A stretch of 64,000 bases of DNA, from assembly GCA_963786975.1 (NCBI GenBank), contig CAWBBE010000008.1, positions 310,001-374,000 of the forward strand, given 5' to 3'. Shown here in pieces: positions 28,580 to 36,096 of the stretch (positions within the stretch are counted from its first letter, which is position 1; every line of letters begins with the position of its first letter). This stretch comes from Palsa-506 sp963786975. GTDB lineage: Bacteria; Actinomycetota; Actinomycetes; Streptosporangiales; Streptosporangiaceae. The notes under the pieces were generated by a model. That model ran no database searches. It worked only from the letters and a program-made list of their open reading frames with translations, and was not told the DNA's origin. Both the position numbers and the translations under genes were made by a program.

Positions 28580-29502
28580 CGGCCGCCTCCCGTCACCAGG
28601 GCCTGCCCCTCGGCCACCCGGACCGGGAACGTGGTCGTTTCGGTCAGCGGCGGGTTCACCGCGCCGCCGGCGCCGCCCGATCCGGTCCACGTCGCGGTCC
28701 AGGTGACCGACACCGATACCTGGTACGCATGCCCGGGCTGCAGGTCGGACGACTGCTGGTAGACGTAGGAGCAGTCGGTGTGCTGCGCGCCGGCCGGCTT
28801 GCCCGGGTTGTAGGCGGTGCCGGGGCCGGTGCAGGACACGTCCGGCAGGCCGCCGCCGGGCGAGATGGTGAGCTTGCCGGGCACCGCGGTCACCTTGGCC
28901 CATACCGGGCCGACCGCGACCTGCGCGCTTACCGGACGCCACTGGCTGGCGGGCAGCCATACCCATTCGGGCAGGCCGACCAGCCCGGGACGCCCGCGCG
29001 GCGGCGCGGTGGCGGGCTTAGGCCGCGGCACGGACAGCTCGGCGAGCGCCTGCCGCAGCAGTTCCTGGGGGCTGACGCCAGGATTCGTGGCGGTGGATCC
29101 GGTGGGCACCAGGACCAGGCCGGTCTGCTCGGTCGCCTGGCAGACGATCCACATCCATTTCTCGCCCTTAGGCGCCGGATAAGGGTCGGGGTAGCCGAGC
29201 GGGAGCGGCACCAGCCGGCAGGCGTCGCCGCCGCCACCACCGCCACCTCCCCCGCCGCCCCCGCCTCCGCCGCCTCCGCCGCCTGGCCCGCCGCCGCCGT
29301 TGTCGCAGACGACCACCCAGCCGGTGGGGGTGCGGACCACCCGGCAGCCTGGCGGCGGCGCGCCGGGCGCCGCCGCCGCAGCCGGGCCGCCGGCTGCCAT
29401 CACCGCCTGCGGCCGGCCGGCTGCCGCCGTGGCCGGTAATGCCTGGCCGGCCGCCGCGGCCGTGATCGCCGCAGCTAGCATCAGGTTTCTCATGGTGCGC
29501 AT
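28576..29502 (-). CDS. Secreted Gly-rich protein of the Tad operon, 308 aa
   Basis: Signal peptide MRTMRNLMLAAAITAAAAGQ with a likely AAA cleavage site, a short Cys-containing segment (GCRVVRTPTGWVVVCDNG), a run of about 20 glycines, then a globular domain with further Cys (ACRLVPLPLG, IVCQATEQ, DVSCTGPG, DCSYVYQQ) and a beta-rich C-terminus (YQVSVSVTWTATWTGSG). Function unknown; position between the lipoprotein and CpaB-like gene suggests an external part of the pilus apparatus. GGAGGT lies close before the ATG at 29502; a second ATG at 29493 is possible. Confidence 0.75.
   Translation of the reverse strand: MRTMRNLMLAAAITAAAAGQALPATAAAGRPQAVMAAGGPAAAAAPGAPPPGCRVVRTPTGWVVVCDNGGGGPGGGGGGGGGGGGGGGGGGGDACRLVPLPLGYPDPYPAPKGEKWMWIVCQATEQTGLVLVPTGSTATNPGVSPQELLRQALAELSVPRPKPATAPPRGRPGLVGLPEWVWLPASQWRPVSAQVAVGPVWAKVTAVPGKLTISPGGGLPDVSCTGPGTAYNPGKPAGAQHTDCSYVYQQSSDLQPGHAYQVSVSVTWTATWTGSGGAGGAVNPPLTETTTFPVRVAEGQALVTGGGR
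29227..29302. repeat. CCG/CCN trinucleotide run encoding polyglycine
   Basis: A 76-bp stretch of CCG, CCA, CCT and CCC triplets on the plus strand that encodes the polyglycine linker on the minus strand. Prone to slippage, so its exact length is uncertain. Confidence 0.7.
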
Positions 29503-30134
29503 TGCACCTCCACCGGGAAGACGTTGCTCACGAGCCACCTGCCGCCCTGCCGGACGAGGCTGGCGTAGAAGTTGGCCCGGGGGCTGCCGAAACTGTGCGG
29601 GAAGACCCGGCCGGTGCGGGCGTTCCGCAGCCCGGCATGGCTGAGATCGGCGCAGTCGTGCACGGTCGCGCGGCCATTGCCGATCCGGATGCTGAGGATG
29701 TGCAGGACCGGGCTGCCGTCGGTGCTGGCGTGCCTGGCCCAGTCCCGCCGTAATGCCCTGATCAGCGCGGGCAGCGCGGCCGCGGGGACATAGCGGGCCA
29801 GGATCCGCCGGGCGCGGCCGGCGGTGCCCGCGTTCAGCGCTTCGCCGCTGGCCGCCCAGTAGCCGATGTAGGCGGCCTGGACCTGCTGGCGCACGCCGGG
29901 CGGCTGCGCAGCCAGCCGGGCCGGTGACTGCGCGGCGGCCTTACCCGGCAGCGCGACGCTGGCCTGGCCGGCGCCGGCGCAGCCGGCCAGCAGCATGCCA
30001 AGCGCGGCGAGCACGGCCGCGGCGAGTCCCGGGCGCGTGCTCAGCGGGCGGCTGGCGCGATTTCCGCCGGGCCGGCCTAACAGGCTGGCGACGGGGCAGG
30101 CTAACAGCCTGCCGGTACGGACAAAGCTAGACAT
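29490..30134 (-). CDS. Lipoprotein at the head of the Tad operon, 214 aa
   Basis: Signal sequence ending in the lipobox GMLLAGCAGAG, so the mature protein is lipid-anchored outside the membrane. The mature part (VQAAYIGYWAASGEALNAG, ILARYVPAAALPALIRALRR, ATVHDCADLSHAGLRNARTG, GGRWLVSNVFPVEVQCAP) resembles the NTF2-like fold common in actinobacterial lipoproteins. Its stop overlaps the start of the Gly-rich protein gene. The upstream 390 bp up to the Rieske gene is divergent and should hold the Tad operon promoter. Confidence 0.8.
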   Translation of the reverse strand: MSSFVRTGRLLACPVASLLGRPGGNRASRPLSTRPGLAAAVLAALGMLLAGCAGAGQASVALPGKAAAQSPARLAAQPPGVRQQVQAAYIGYWAASGEALNAGTAGRARRILARYVPAAALPALIRALRRDWARHASTDGSPVLHILSIRIGNGRATVHDCADLSHAGLRNARTGRVFPHSFGSPRANFYASLVRQGGRWLVSNVFPVEVQCAP

Positions 30135-30223
30135 CAACCGGGATACTCCCGCTCGTGGTATTTCGCGGCCTCTGACCGCGTGACAGCATGCCGCAGACCC
30201 GGTACCGAGCACAAGAGCCGTGA

Positions 30224-30251
30224 TTGCGAATAGTGACTCGATCGCTACAAT
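30224..30251 (+). promoter_or_regulatory. Possible sigma-70-type promoter
   Basis: TTGCGA and TACAAT separated by 16 bp, in an AT-rich patch of the 392-bp space between the lipoprotein gene and the Rieske gene. Downstream the space contains a repeated CTCGGCGGGCGCGGC and a small GGCCGG/CCGGCC hairpin near 30362-30382, but no gene. It could drive the Rieske gene. Confidence 0.4.
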
Positions 30252-30526
30252 TGTCCGGACTCGGCGGGCGCGGCGGCCCGGGCTCGGCGGGCGCGGCTCG
30301 GCCGAGGGCCAGACGGCGGCCAGACGGCGCCCAGGCTCATTACCTGCGCTTTGCCGTGTAATGGCCGGCCTTTGCCCGGCCGTCGCCGTCGCCGCGCGCG
30401 CCGGGCGGCGCATTGTCCGCTCTCGCCAGCCGGCCAGGCCGGCCGCTAGCCTCCTGGCAGAGGCCGCATTCCCGGCGCCCTGGCCAGGTCCCCGCCAGGC
30501 CCGGTGCGGCGGGGTGGAGGCGCGGC

Positions 30527-31570
30527 ATGGCAGCTCCCGGGGTTTACGCGGACCTGCAAGCGCAGCGGGCGTGCTGGCATCCGGTCTGCTACGGGCACCA
30601 GCTGGCCGACCGGCCGGTGCACGCGGACCTGCTCGGCGAGTCACTGGTACTGTGGCGCGGCCCGGGCGGCGAACCGCGGGCGATGTCCGACCTCTGCGTG
30701 CACCGGGGCACCGCGCTGTCACTTGGCTGGCTCAGCGGTGACGAGATCGTCTGTCCCTATCACGGCTGGCGGTACGGCGCCGACGGCCGCTGCGTGGCGA
30801 TCCCCCAGCTGCCGGATCCGGCCCGGGTGCCCGCCCGGGCGCGGGTGCGCTCGTTCGGCATCCAGGAGCGCTACGGCCTGATCTGGGTGGCGCTCGAGCA
30901 GCCGCGCTGGCCGGTTCCCGACGTGCCCGAGCTTGAGGACGACGCCTGGGCTGTCGTGCCGGCCGGCCCGTACCGCTGGGCCTGCGATGCGGCCCGCCAG
31001 GTGGAGAACTTTACCGACTTCGGGCACTTCCCCTGGGTCCATCCCGGCCTGCTCGGCGATCCGGACCGGCCGGTCGTGCCGCGTCACGAGGTGCGCACCG
31101 AGGACCACGTGCTGCACTACTCGATCGTCCGGCCGGAGGCGCCGAACACCGACGACTTCCCGGTATTCGGCAACGAGCAGGCGTCGCCGCCGGAGCGCCG
31201 CAGCCGGTACGAGCTGCACCTGCCTTACACCATCGTGCTGCGGCTGGACTGGGGCGGCCAGCGCGGCATGGTCTACTTCTTCGCCGGCCAGCCGGAAGCC
31301 GCCGACCGCTGCGCCGGCTACGTGGTCATCGGCCGGAATTACAACTTCGGCCAGCCGGCCCTGGTCATCCAGGAATTCGAGAACACGATCTTCGGCCAGG
31401 ACCAGCTGATCGTGGAATCCCAGCATCCCGACCGCGTCCCGTTCGATCTGGCCGCCGAGCTCCATCTCAAGTTCGACGCGGTCGCCGTCGCTTACCGCAA
31501 GGCGATGCGCGCGCAGGGGCTGGCCGCGGCCGGCCCGGGCGCGCGGCCGGATCCGGATCCTGGCGCCTGA
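30527..31570 (+). CDS. Rieske non-heme iron oxygenase, alpha subunit type, 347 aa
   Basis: Ring-hydroxylating-oxygenase-like protein. Rieske [2Fe-2S] ligands in DLCVHRGTALSLG and VCPYHGWRYG (C-x-H, C-x2-H, about residues 53-75). The mononuclear iron site is seen in ENFTDFGHFPWVHPG (Asp and two His). The C-terminal half has the usual beta-sheet domain (VIGRNYNFGQPALVIQEFE). GGAGG precedes ATG 30527. Ferredoxin or reductase partners are not in the window. It is followed 139 bp later by a short Lys-rich peptide gene, so it may tailor a peptide or other natural product; this link is speculative. Confidence 0.88.
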   Translation: MAAPGVYADLQAQRACWHPVCYGHQLADRPVHADLLGESLVLWRGPGGEPRAMSDLCVHRGTALSLGWLSGDEIVCPYHGWRYGADGRCVAIPQLPDPARVPARARVRSFGIQERYGLIWVALEQPRWPVPDVPELEDDAWAVVPAGPYRWACDAARQVENFTDFGHFPWVHPGLLGDPDRPVVPRHEVRTEDHVLHYSIVRPEAPNTDDFPVFGNEQASPPERRSRYELHLPYTIVLRLDWGGQRGMVYFFAGQPEAADRCAGYVVIGRNYNFGQPALVIQEFENTIFGQDQLIVESQHPDRVPFDLAAELHLKFDAVAVAYRKAMRAQGLAAAGPGARPDPDPGA

Positions 31571-31709
31571 TCCGGCCGTTGCGGTGCGGCATTGCGCCGG
31601 TGATCGCGCTCGCGGCATAAGCAATTGGCGGACAAACTTTCCGCTTTACGGATAGATTAACCCGCATTAGCATGATAAATTCTGCCTTCTTAGCGAGGAG
31701 GTCCTCCCG

Positions 31710-31790
31710 GTGGCGAAGAAGTCAAAGTTAAAGATCCGTAAGCTCGTCCGGGCCGAGACCACCGTCGGGTTATGTTCCACCAGTTCCTAA
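31710..31790 (+). CDS. Short Lys-rich peptide, 26 aa, possible RiPP precursor
   Basis: GTG start behind GAGGAGGTCC (8-nt spacing) and TAA at 31788. The peptide has a basic first half (MAKKSKLKIRKLVRAE) and a Ser/Thr/Cys-rich end (TTVGLCSTSS), the layout of a leader plus modifiable core. The DNA around it is AT-richer than the rest of the window. The SD forms a small GGAGG-T-CCTCC palindrome. No LanB, LanC, YcaO or radical-SAM enzyme is nearby; the nearest candidates for modification are the Rieske oxygenase upstream and the ThiF-like enzyme 1.1 kb downstream. It may instead be a plain regulatory or toxic peptide. Confidence 0.5.
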   Translation: MAKKSKLKIRKLVRAETTVGLCSTSS

Positions 31791-31837
31791 TCGCGGAGCC
31801 GCCGGGGGCCGCAGCCGATGGCAGGCCAGCCGGCGTC

Positions 31838-31873
31838 GGCCGGAAAGGGCTGCTTAACGCGGTCCTTCCGGCC
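31838..31873. terminator. Hairpin between converging genes
   Basis: GGCCGGAAAGG and CCTTCCGGCC form a stem with one bulged A around a 15-base loop, between the short peptide gene (+) and the LuxR gene (-). No T-run, as is usual in GC-rich actinobacterial terminators. Confidence 0.5.
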
Positions 31874-31928
31874 CCCGCCTGATTATGACAGCGCGGCAAT
31901 GCATTGCCGCAATCCGTTGCGCTGCTCG

Positions 31929-32576
31929 TCAGGACTTGTGCCAGCACGTGCGCCAGAGGCGGCGGGCAGCGGGGGTACGGCGGAATTGCTGCCCGGCTGG
32001 CTGCGGGCCCGGCAGCAGCATGAGATCGCGGCGGCTGTGCAGGCCGGTCTTACCGAGGATGTGCTGCACGTGAGTCGCGGCCGTGGCCGCGGAAATGTGC
32101 AGCTTCCTGGCCAGTTCCCGGTCCGTGAGAACCCCCTGGCGGAGCAGGTCAAGTACCTCTTGCTCGCGCGAAGTGAGCCTCGCCTGCCGGGCCCGGGCAT
32201 CGGGCGGCAGCCGGCCCGTTAAGGCGACGACCATCAGCGCGGCACGCTCCAGGTGATCCGAGTACCGCACGGCCAGTACCACGGCCCATGCCCCGACCAG
32301 GACGGCGAACGTGGACTCGATCACCGCCAGCGGCCCAAGCAGCCAGTCCAGCCAGTGCGACCCGACGAGATGCCTGGCGGCCGCCAGGGTCAGCAGGTGG
32401 TGCAGCGAATAGATCGCCAGCAGCAGAACCATGGCGCCGGCCCCGGCGCTTACCGCCCGAAAAGGCCCGGGCGGGCAGCGTAACGCCGTCCTGGCGAGTC
32501 CGGCGGCGAGCGCGGTCAGCAGCACCGCGGCAGCGGCGTCCATCACGATCACGTAGGCCTGCACCACGCACCTCAC
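31929..32576 (-). CDS. Membrane-anchored LuxR-family regulator, 215 aa
   Basis: Three or four hydrophobic segments in the first 125 residues (AAAAVLLTALAAGLARTAL; AGAMVLLLAIYSLHHLLTLA; AVIESTFAVLVGAWAVVLAV), then a GerE-type helix-turn-helix: RLTSREQEVLDLLRQGVLTD, RELARKLHISAATAATHVQHILGKTGLHSR. A membrane-bound one-component regulator is unusual. It is divergent from the 14-codon mini-gene and ThiF-like gene, so it is a candidate regulator of that cluster. The GTG at 32576 is the most upstream start; GTGs at 32567 or 32564, or ATG 32543, are possible. Confidence 0.82.
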   Translation of the reverse strand: MRCVVQAYVIVMDAAAAVLLTALAAGLARTALRCPPGPFRAVSAGAGAMVLLLAIYSLHHLLTLAAARHLVGSHWLDWLLGPLAVIESTFAVLVGAWAVVLAVRYSDHLERAALMVVALTGRLPPDARARQARLTSREQEVLDLLRQGVLTDRELARKLHISAATAATHVQHILGKTGLHSRRDLMLLPGPQPAGQQFRRTPAARRLWRTCWHKS

Positions 32577-32802
32577 CTATGTGCTGACGGGGTTCGCCGT
32601 CGCCGTCAGGTGCGAACATAAGAACACCGTTTCGCCCGCACGGCGTACTGGCTGCCCGGTAGGCCGTTTTCCCTGCCATCCGGTACAGATTGCCATCCCG
32701 TCCGGTACTGACACCAGCGGGGCCCGTGCCGGAACCTGGCCGCTGACCGTGACGCGGCCGGTTCGCTGACGGCAAAGACACGCTGAGACGACCAAAGAGG
32801 TA
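32577..32802 (+). promoter_or_regulatory. Divergent intergenic region with direct repeats
   Basis: 226-bp space between luxR (-) and the mini-gene (+). TCCGGTAC occurs at 32679 and 32701, exactly 22 bp apart (two helical turns), each close to a TGCCATCC (32674 and 32691). These are candidate sites for the LuxR protein. No further gene is apparent in this space. Confidence 0.4.
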
Positions 32803-32808
32803 ATGATC

Positions 32809-32853
32809 ATGCACAAGTTCAGGCCCGGATCCCGGCCGGCCTCGTCCACGTAA
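32809..32853 (+). CDS. Mini-gene, 14-aa peptide MHKFRPGSRPASST, possible substrate of the ThiF-like enzyme
   Basis: AGAGG lies 8 nt before ATG 32809; an in-frame ATG at 32803 is too close to it. The frame ends with TAA 12 bases before the ThiF-like ATG, whose own ribosome binding site is weak (AAGAA), so translation is probably coupled. A very short peptide gene directly in front of an E1-like enzyme is the arrangement of mccA-mccB. Unlike MccA, the peptide ends in Thr and not in Asn, so the chemistry would differ. The peptide could also merely be a translational-coupling leader. Confidence 0.5.
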   Translation: MHKFRPGSRPASST

Positions 32854-32864
32854 CCAAGAAATCC

Positions 32865-33980
32865 ATGCGCCGGCCACGGATAAAGCCCGAGCACGCACCC
32901 TACCGAACTGCCACGGGAAACGTCCGGATCGGCGGCGGCGTGCACGGGATCGCGGCGGAGATCGCCGATCCGGACGGATGGATTTGGAGCCTGGTAACCG
33001 CAATCGATGGCACGGCAGGGCCGGACGCGATCGTCGGCCGGGTCCGCCGCGCGCACCCGGATGCCGCCGCGGCCGACGTGCTCGACGCCCTGGACTGCCT
33101 GATCGGCGCCGGGTACGTAGAGGACGCGGCGGCTGGGGTGCCCGCTGACTTCAGCGCCAGGGAACAGCAGCGGTACGGGCGCGGCGCGCGGTTCTACCGC
33201 TGGGTCGACCTGCGGCCGCGCAGCAGCCCGTGGGACGTGCAGCGGCTGCTGCGCAACGCCCGGGTGGTGCTCGTCGGCGTCGGCGGCACCGGCTCGTCGG
33301 CCGCCCTGGCACTGGCTGCGTCCGGCATCGGACGGCTGCACTGCATCGACCCGGACGTGGTCGAGCTATCGAACCTGAACCGCCAGATCCTTTATACCGA
33401 GGACGATCTGGGCAGGCCGAAGGCGGCCGCGGCGGCCGCCCGCCTGCGGCTGCGGAACTCGGATATCGAGATCACCGGCGAGTGCGCGCGGATCGGCTCG
33501 CAGGAAGAGTGTGCCGAGGCCATCGCCGGCTGCTGCCTGCTCACCCTCTGCGCCGACCAGCCAGACGATCTCCGGCGCTGGGCGAACCGGGCCTGCCTGG
33601 CGGCGCGCATCCCCTGGGTCGACGGCGGTTATCACGGGCCGCTGGTCACCGCGGGGGTCTACGTGCCAGGCGACGGGCCGTGCTGGGAGTGCCTGCGCGC
33701 GGGCGAGCTGGCCCGGCTCGGCCTGCCCCCGATCGATCCAGCCGCGCTCGCCCGGGCGCTGCCGCTGCCGCCGGGCAACGCCGCGACGGCCGTCACCGCC
33801 GGGATATCCGGGCAGTTCGTCGCGCACCTGGCCATCGCCCTGCTCACCGGGACTTCGCCGATCACGCCCGGCACGGTCTACGGGGTCAACCTGATGATGC
33901 TCGGCGAGCCGGTGGTGGTCCGGCATCCGCGCCGCCGGGACTGTCCCGCATGCGGCGGCAGCGGGGACGAGCGCGGGTGA
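32865..33980 (+). CDS. ThiF/MccB-like E1 adenylyltransferase with N-terminal peptide-recognition-like domain, 371 aa
   Basis: Residues 19-90 (NVRIGGGVHGIAAEIADPDG to ALDCLIGAGYVEDA) look like a PqqD-type winged-helix recognition element. The E1 domain follows: nucleotide loop VLVGVGGTGSSAAL (GxGGxG at 138-143), DPDVVELSNLNRQ (162-174) with the catalytic Asn/Arg, Lys186 in RPKAAAA, Asp231 in CADQPDD, and two zinc pairs C273/C276 and C360/C363. All residues needed for adenylating a C-terminal carboxylate are present. There is no ThiS/MoaD-like protein with a GG end nearby, which favours a peptide substrate. It follows the 14-codon mini-gene by 11 bp. Confidence 0.87.
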   Translation: MRRPRIKPEHAPYRTATGNVRIGGGVHGIAAEIADPDGWIWSLVTAIDGTAGPDAIVGRVRRAHPDAAAADVLDALDCLIGAGYVEDAAAGVPADFSAREQQRYGRGARFYRWVDLRPRSSPWDVQRLLRNARVVLVGVGGTGSSAALALAASGIGRLHCIDPDVVELSNLNRQILYTEDDLGRPKAAAAAARLRLRNSDIEITGECARIGSQEECAEAIAGCCLLTLCADQPDDLRRWANRACLAARIPWVDGGYHGPLVTAGVYVPGDGPCWECLRAGELARLGLPPIDPAALARALPLPPGNAATAVTAGISGQFVAHLAIALLTGTSPITPGTVYGVNLMMLGEPVVVRHPRRRDCPACGGSGDERG

Positions 33981-34054
33981 GATGATCGCCGGTGAGCGGC
34001 CCCGCCGGTGCGCGGCGGCGGGACTGCCGCCGGAGCGGCGTCCAGGGAGGCATC

Positions 34055-34636
34055 GTGCAGCACATACTCGCGCTGTCGCGCTCGGCCCTGATCGTCCGGC
34101 ACTGGTTCGAGATCAACCTCGATGACGCGTCGATGGAGCATGGCGCCCGGATCGAGCTGCGCGAGCTAACCCCGGCCGAGCACCGCGGCAGCGAGTCGGC
34201 GGCCCAGATGCTTACCGCTGACCGGCCGCTGTGGCGCGCGGATCTCTTCGACCGGATGCAGGACGAGCCGGGTACCTTCGGCGCCGCGCACTATCATCCC
34301 GGATTCGACGGGACCGAGCCGTCGGACCGGGTCTGGGATCCGGAGCTGACCGCGGATCCGTGGCGCTGGCTCTTCGACCAGGTCATCAGCGAGGGCGCCG
34401 CGGCCAACGGCATCCCGTGGCCGGTCGATCCCGCTGACGCCAGCGAGCTGCCCGGCCTGGCCGACGAGGTGGTCGCGCTGGCCCGCCAGTTCTCCCCGTC
34501 CTGCTGCGGCTCGCCCGCCGAGTGCTACCGGCTGACCAGGGATGCCCGGCACGCCGTCCGGCTGATGGTCCGCGGCGTGCACCGACCCGAACTGCTGGAT
34601 GCGGCCTTCGTGGCACCGTGGCTGGCGGCCGGCTAG
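34055..34636 (+). CDS. Conserved-looking hypothetical protein, 193 aa
   Basis: GGGAGG lies 4-6 bases before GTG 34055, which starts VQHILALSRSALIVRHWFEI; a GTG at 33992 would add 21 unlikely residues. The protein has a motif GAAHYHPGFDGTEPSDRVWDPELTADPWRWL and a Cys pair SPSCCGSPAECYRL that could bind metal. No signal peptide or membrane helix. Family not named with certainty. It stands 74 bp behind the ThiF-like gene in the same direction and could belong to the same unit. Confidence 0.7.
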   Translation: MQHILALSRSALIVRHWFEINLDDASMEHGARIELRELTPAEHRGSESAAQMLTADRPLWRADLFDRMQDEPGTFGAAHYHPGFDGTEPSDRVWDPELTADPWRWLFDQVISEGAAANGIPWPVDPADASELPGLADEVVALARQFSPSCCGSPAECYRLTRDARHAVRLMVRGVHRPELLDAAFVAPWLAAG

Positions 34637-34897
34637 GTTGGCCGGCGCTGCCGGGCCAGGCCGGCCGCCACCCGTTTCAGATTCAGGCTGATCCGCTGCC
34701 GCCGGGCCCCGGCTCGGCGTTGCCCGGCTAACCGCCGCCAGCCGGGCTCGCCAGCCGGGCCGGCCGGTCTGCCCGCATCCGGGCCCGCTGCCGTGCGAAC
34801 CTGGTAGACATGCCCTGCGCTGCGCGTTTGACCTTGTCCCTGGGGGAAGCTGCAATCTTGACCTGACCGGGTGGCCGCCCGGCTTGAGGAAGGCGAT

Positions 34898-35971
34898 ATG
34901 GCGCTGCTGACGATCGGTGCGTTCGGGCGGGCATCCCGGCTGTCGCCGAAGGCGCTGCGGCTCTACGACGAGCTCGGGCTGCTGCGCCCGGCCCATGTCG
35001 ATCCGCTGTCCGGCTACCGGCGCTATGACCCCGGGCAGCTGGAGCAGGCCCGGCTGGTGGCCTGGCTGCGGCGGCTCGGGATGCCGCTGGCCCGCATCCG
35101 GCTGGTATGCGAGCAGCCGGCCGCGGCCGCGGCCAAGGAGGTCACGGCGTACTGGTCCCGGGTGGAGTCTGACACCGAGGCCCGGCGGCGGCTCGCCGCC
35201 TTTCTGATCGACTACCTGTCCGGGAAGGACACTGTCATGCTCGACGCGCAAACCACCCTGGGTATCCGCTATGCCGTCCGCAGCGATATCGGCCAGCACC
35301 GGGAGAGCAACGAGGACTCGGCCTACGCGGGCGCGCGCCTGCTCGCCGTGGCCGACGGGCTCGGCGGCCATGCCGGCGGCGAGGTCGCCAGCGCGGCCGC
35401 CATCGACGCGCTGCGGCCGCTGGACGCCGAGCTGCCGGCCGGCGACCTGCTCAACGCCCTGCAGCACGCGGTCAGCGAGGCCAACGACGCGATGCGGCAT
35501 ATCGCCGAGTCCGACCCGTCGCTGGCCGGGCTCGGCACTACCCTCACCGCGATGCTCTGGTCCGGCTCCCAGCTGGCGCTCGTGCACATCGGCGACTCGC
35601 GGGCCTACCTGCTGCGCGACGGCGAGCTGTTCCAGATCACTCACGACCACACCCTGGTGCAGACGCTTGTCGACGAGGGAAGGCTGACCCTGGACGAGGC
35701 GGCCTCGCATCCGCAGCGGTCACTGCTGCTGCGCGCCATCGACGGCCGGGAGTCCGAGCCCGACCTGCAACTGCAGGACGCGCTCGCGGGCGACCGCTAC
35801 CTGCTCTGCTCCGACGGCCTGTACTCGGTGGTGAGCGCGGCGAAGATCCAGGAGGTGATGACCGCGGTCGCCGAGCCGGAGGACGTGGTCGCGGTGCTGG
35901 TGGACCTGGCGAACGCCGGCGGCGGCCCGGACAACATCACCTGCGTGGTCGCCGACGTGGTGCAGCTGTGA
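34898..35971 (+). CDS. MerR-type DNA-binding domain fused to a PP2C protein phosphatase, 357 aa
   Basis: Residues 1-75 are a MerR helix-turn-helix: LTIGAFGRASRLSPKALRLYDELGLL, then DPLSGYRRYDPGQLEQARLV. After a helical linker, residues about 120-357 are a bacterial PP2C phosphatase with all metal-binding motifs: RESNEDS, VADGLGGHAGGE, HIGDSRAYLLRDGEL, LLCSDGLYSVV and GGGPDNITCVVAD. A regulator whose activity is coupled to Ser/Thr dephosphorylation is implied. GAGGAAGG precedes ATG 34898. The first 260 bp upstream hold no gene. Confidence 0.88.
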   Translation: MALLTIGAFGRASRLSPKALRLYDELGLLRPAHVDPLSGYRRYDPGQLEQARLVAWLRRLGMPLARIRLVCEQPAAAAAKEVTAYWSRVESDTEARRRLAAFLIDYLSGKDTVMLDAQTTLGIRYAVRSDIGQHRESNEDSAYAGARLLAVADGLGGHAGGEVASAAAIDALRPLDAELPAGDLLNALQHAVSEANDAMRHIAESDPSLAGLGTTLTAMLWSGSQLALVHIGDSRAYLLRDGELFQITHDHTLVQTLVDEGRLTLDEAASHPQRSLLLRAIDGRESEPDLQLQDALAGDRYLLCSDGLYSVVSAAKIQEVMTAVAEPEDVVAVLVDLANAGGGPDNITCVVADVVQL

Positions 35972-36057
35972 CCGGCCGGCCGCCAGCGGTAACCGGCGGC
36001 CGGCGCCCGGCGGGTAATCGCTCGCCGGATCCGCCGCCCGGCCGGTACCATGGGCCC

Positions 36058-36096
36058 ATGCAGTCAGCAGCCAGGTGCTGGTGGTCGCCGCAGTAA
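36058..36096 (+). CDS. Trp leader peptide MQSAARCWWSPQ, 12 aa
   Basis: Twelve codons with two adjacent TGG codons at 36079-36084, ending TAA, 112 bp before the tryptophanyl-tRNA synthetase start. Tandem Trp codons in front of a Trp-related gene followed by alternative hairpins are the mark of ribosome-mediated attenuation. No good Shine-Dalgarno sequence is visible, so the leader may be translated from a leaderless or short-leader transcript. Confidence 0.65.
   Translation: MQSAARCWWSPQ

Noticed and set aside
32149..33341. Long minus-strand frames across the LuxR promoter, the mini-gene and the ThiF-like start
   Set aside because: Composition of shadow frames; they cross the divergent promoter region and have no RBS.
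32809..33980. Naming the mini-gene and enzyme mccA and mccB
   Set aside because: The peptide does not end in Asn and no microcin C export or immunity genes are seen, so only the arrangement is comparable.
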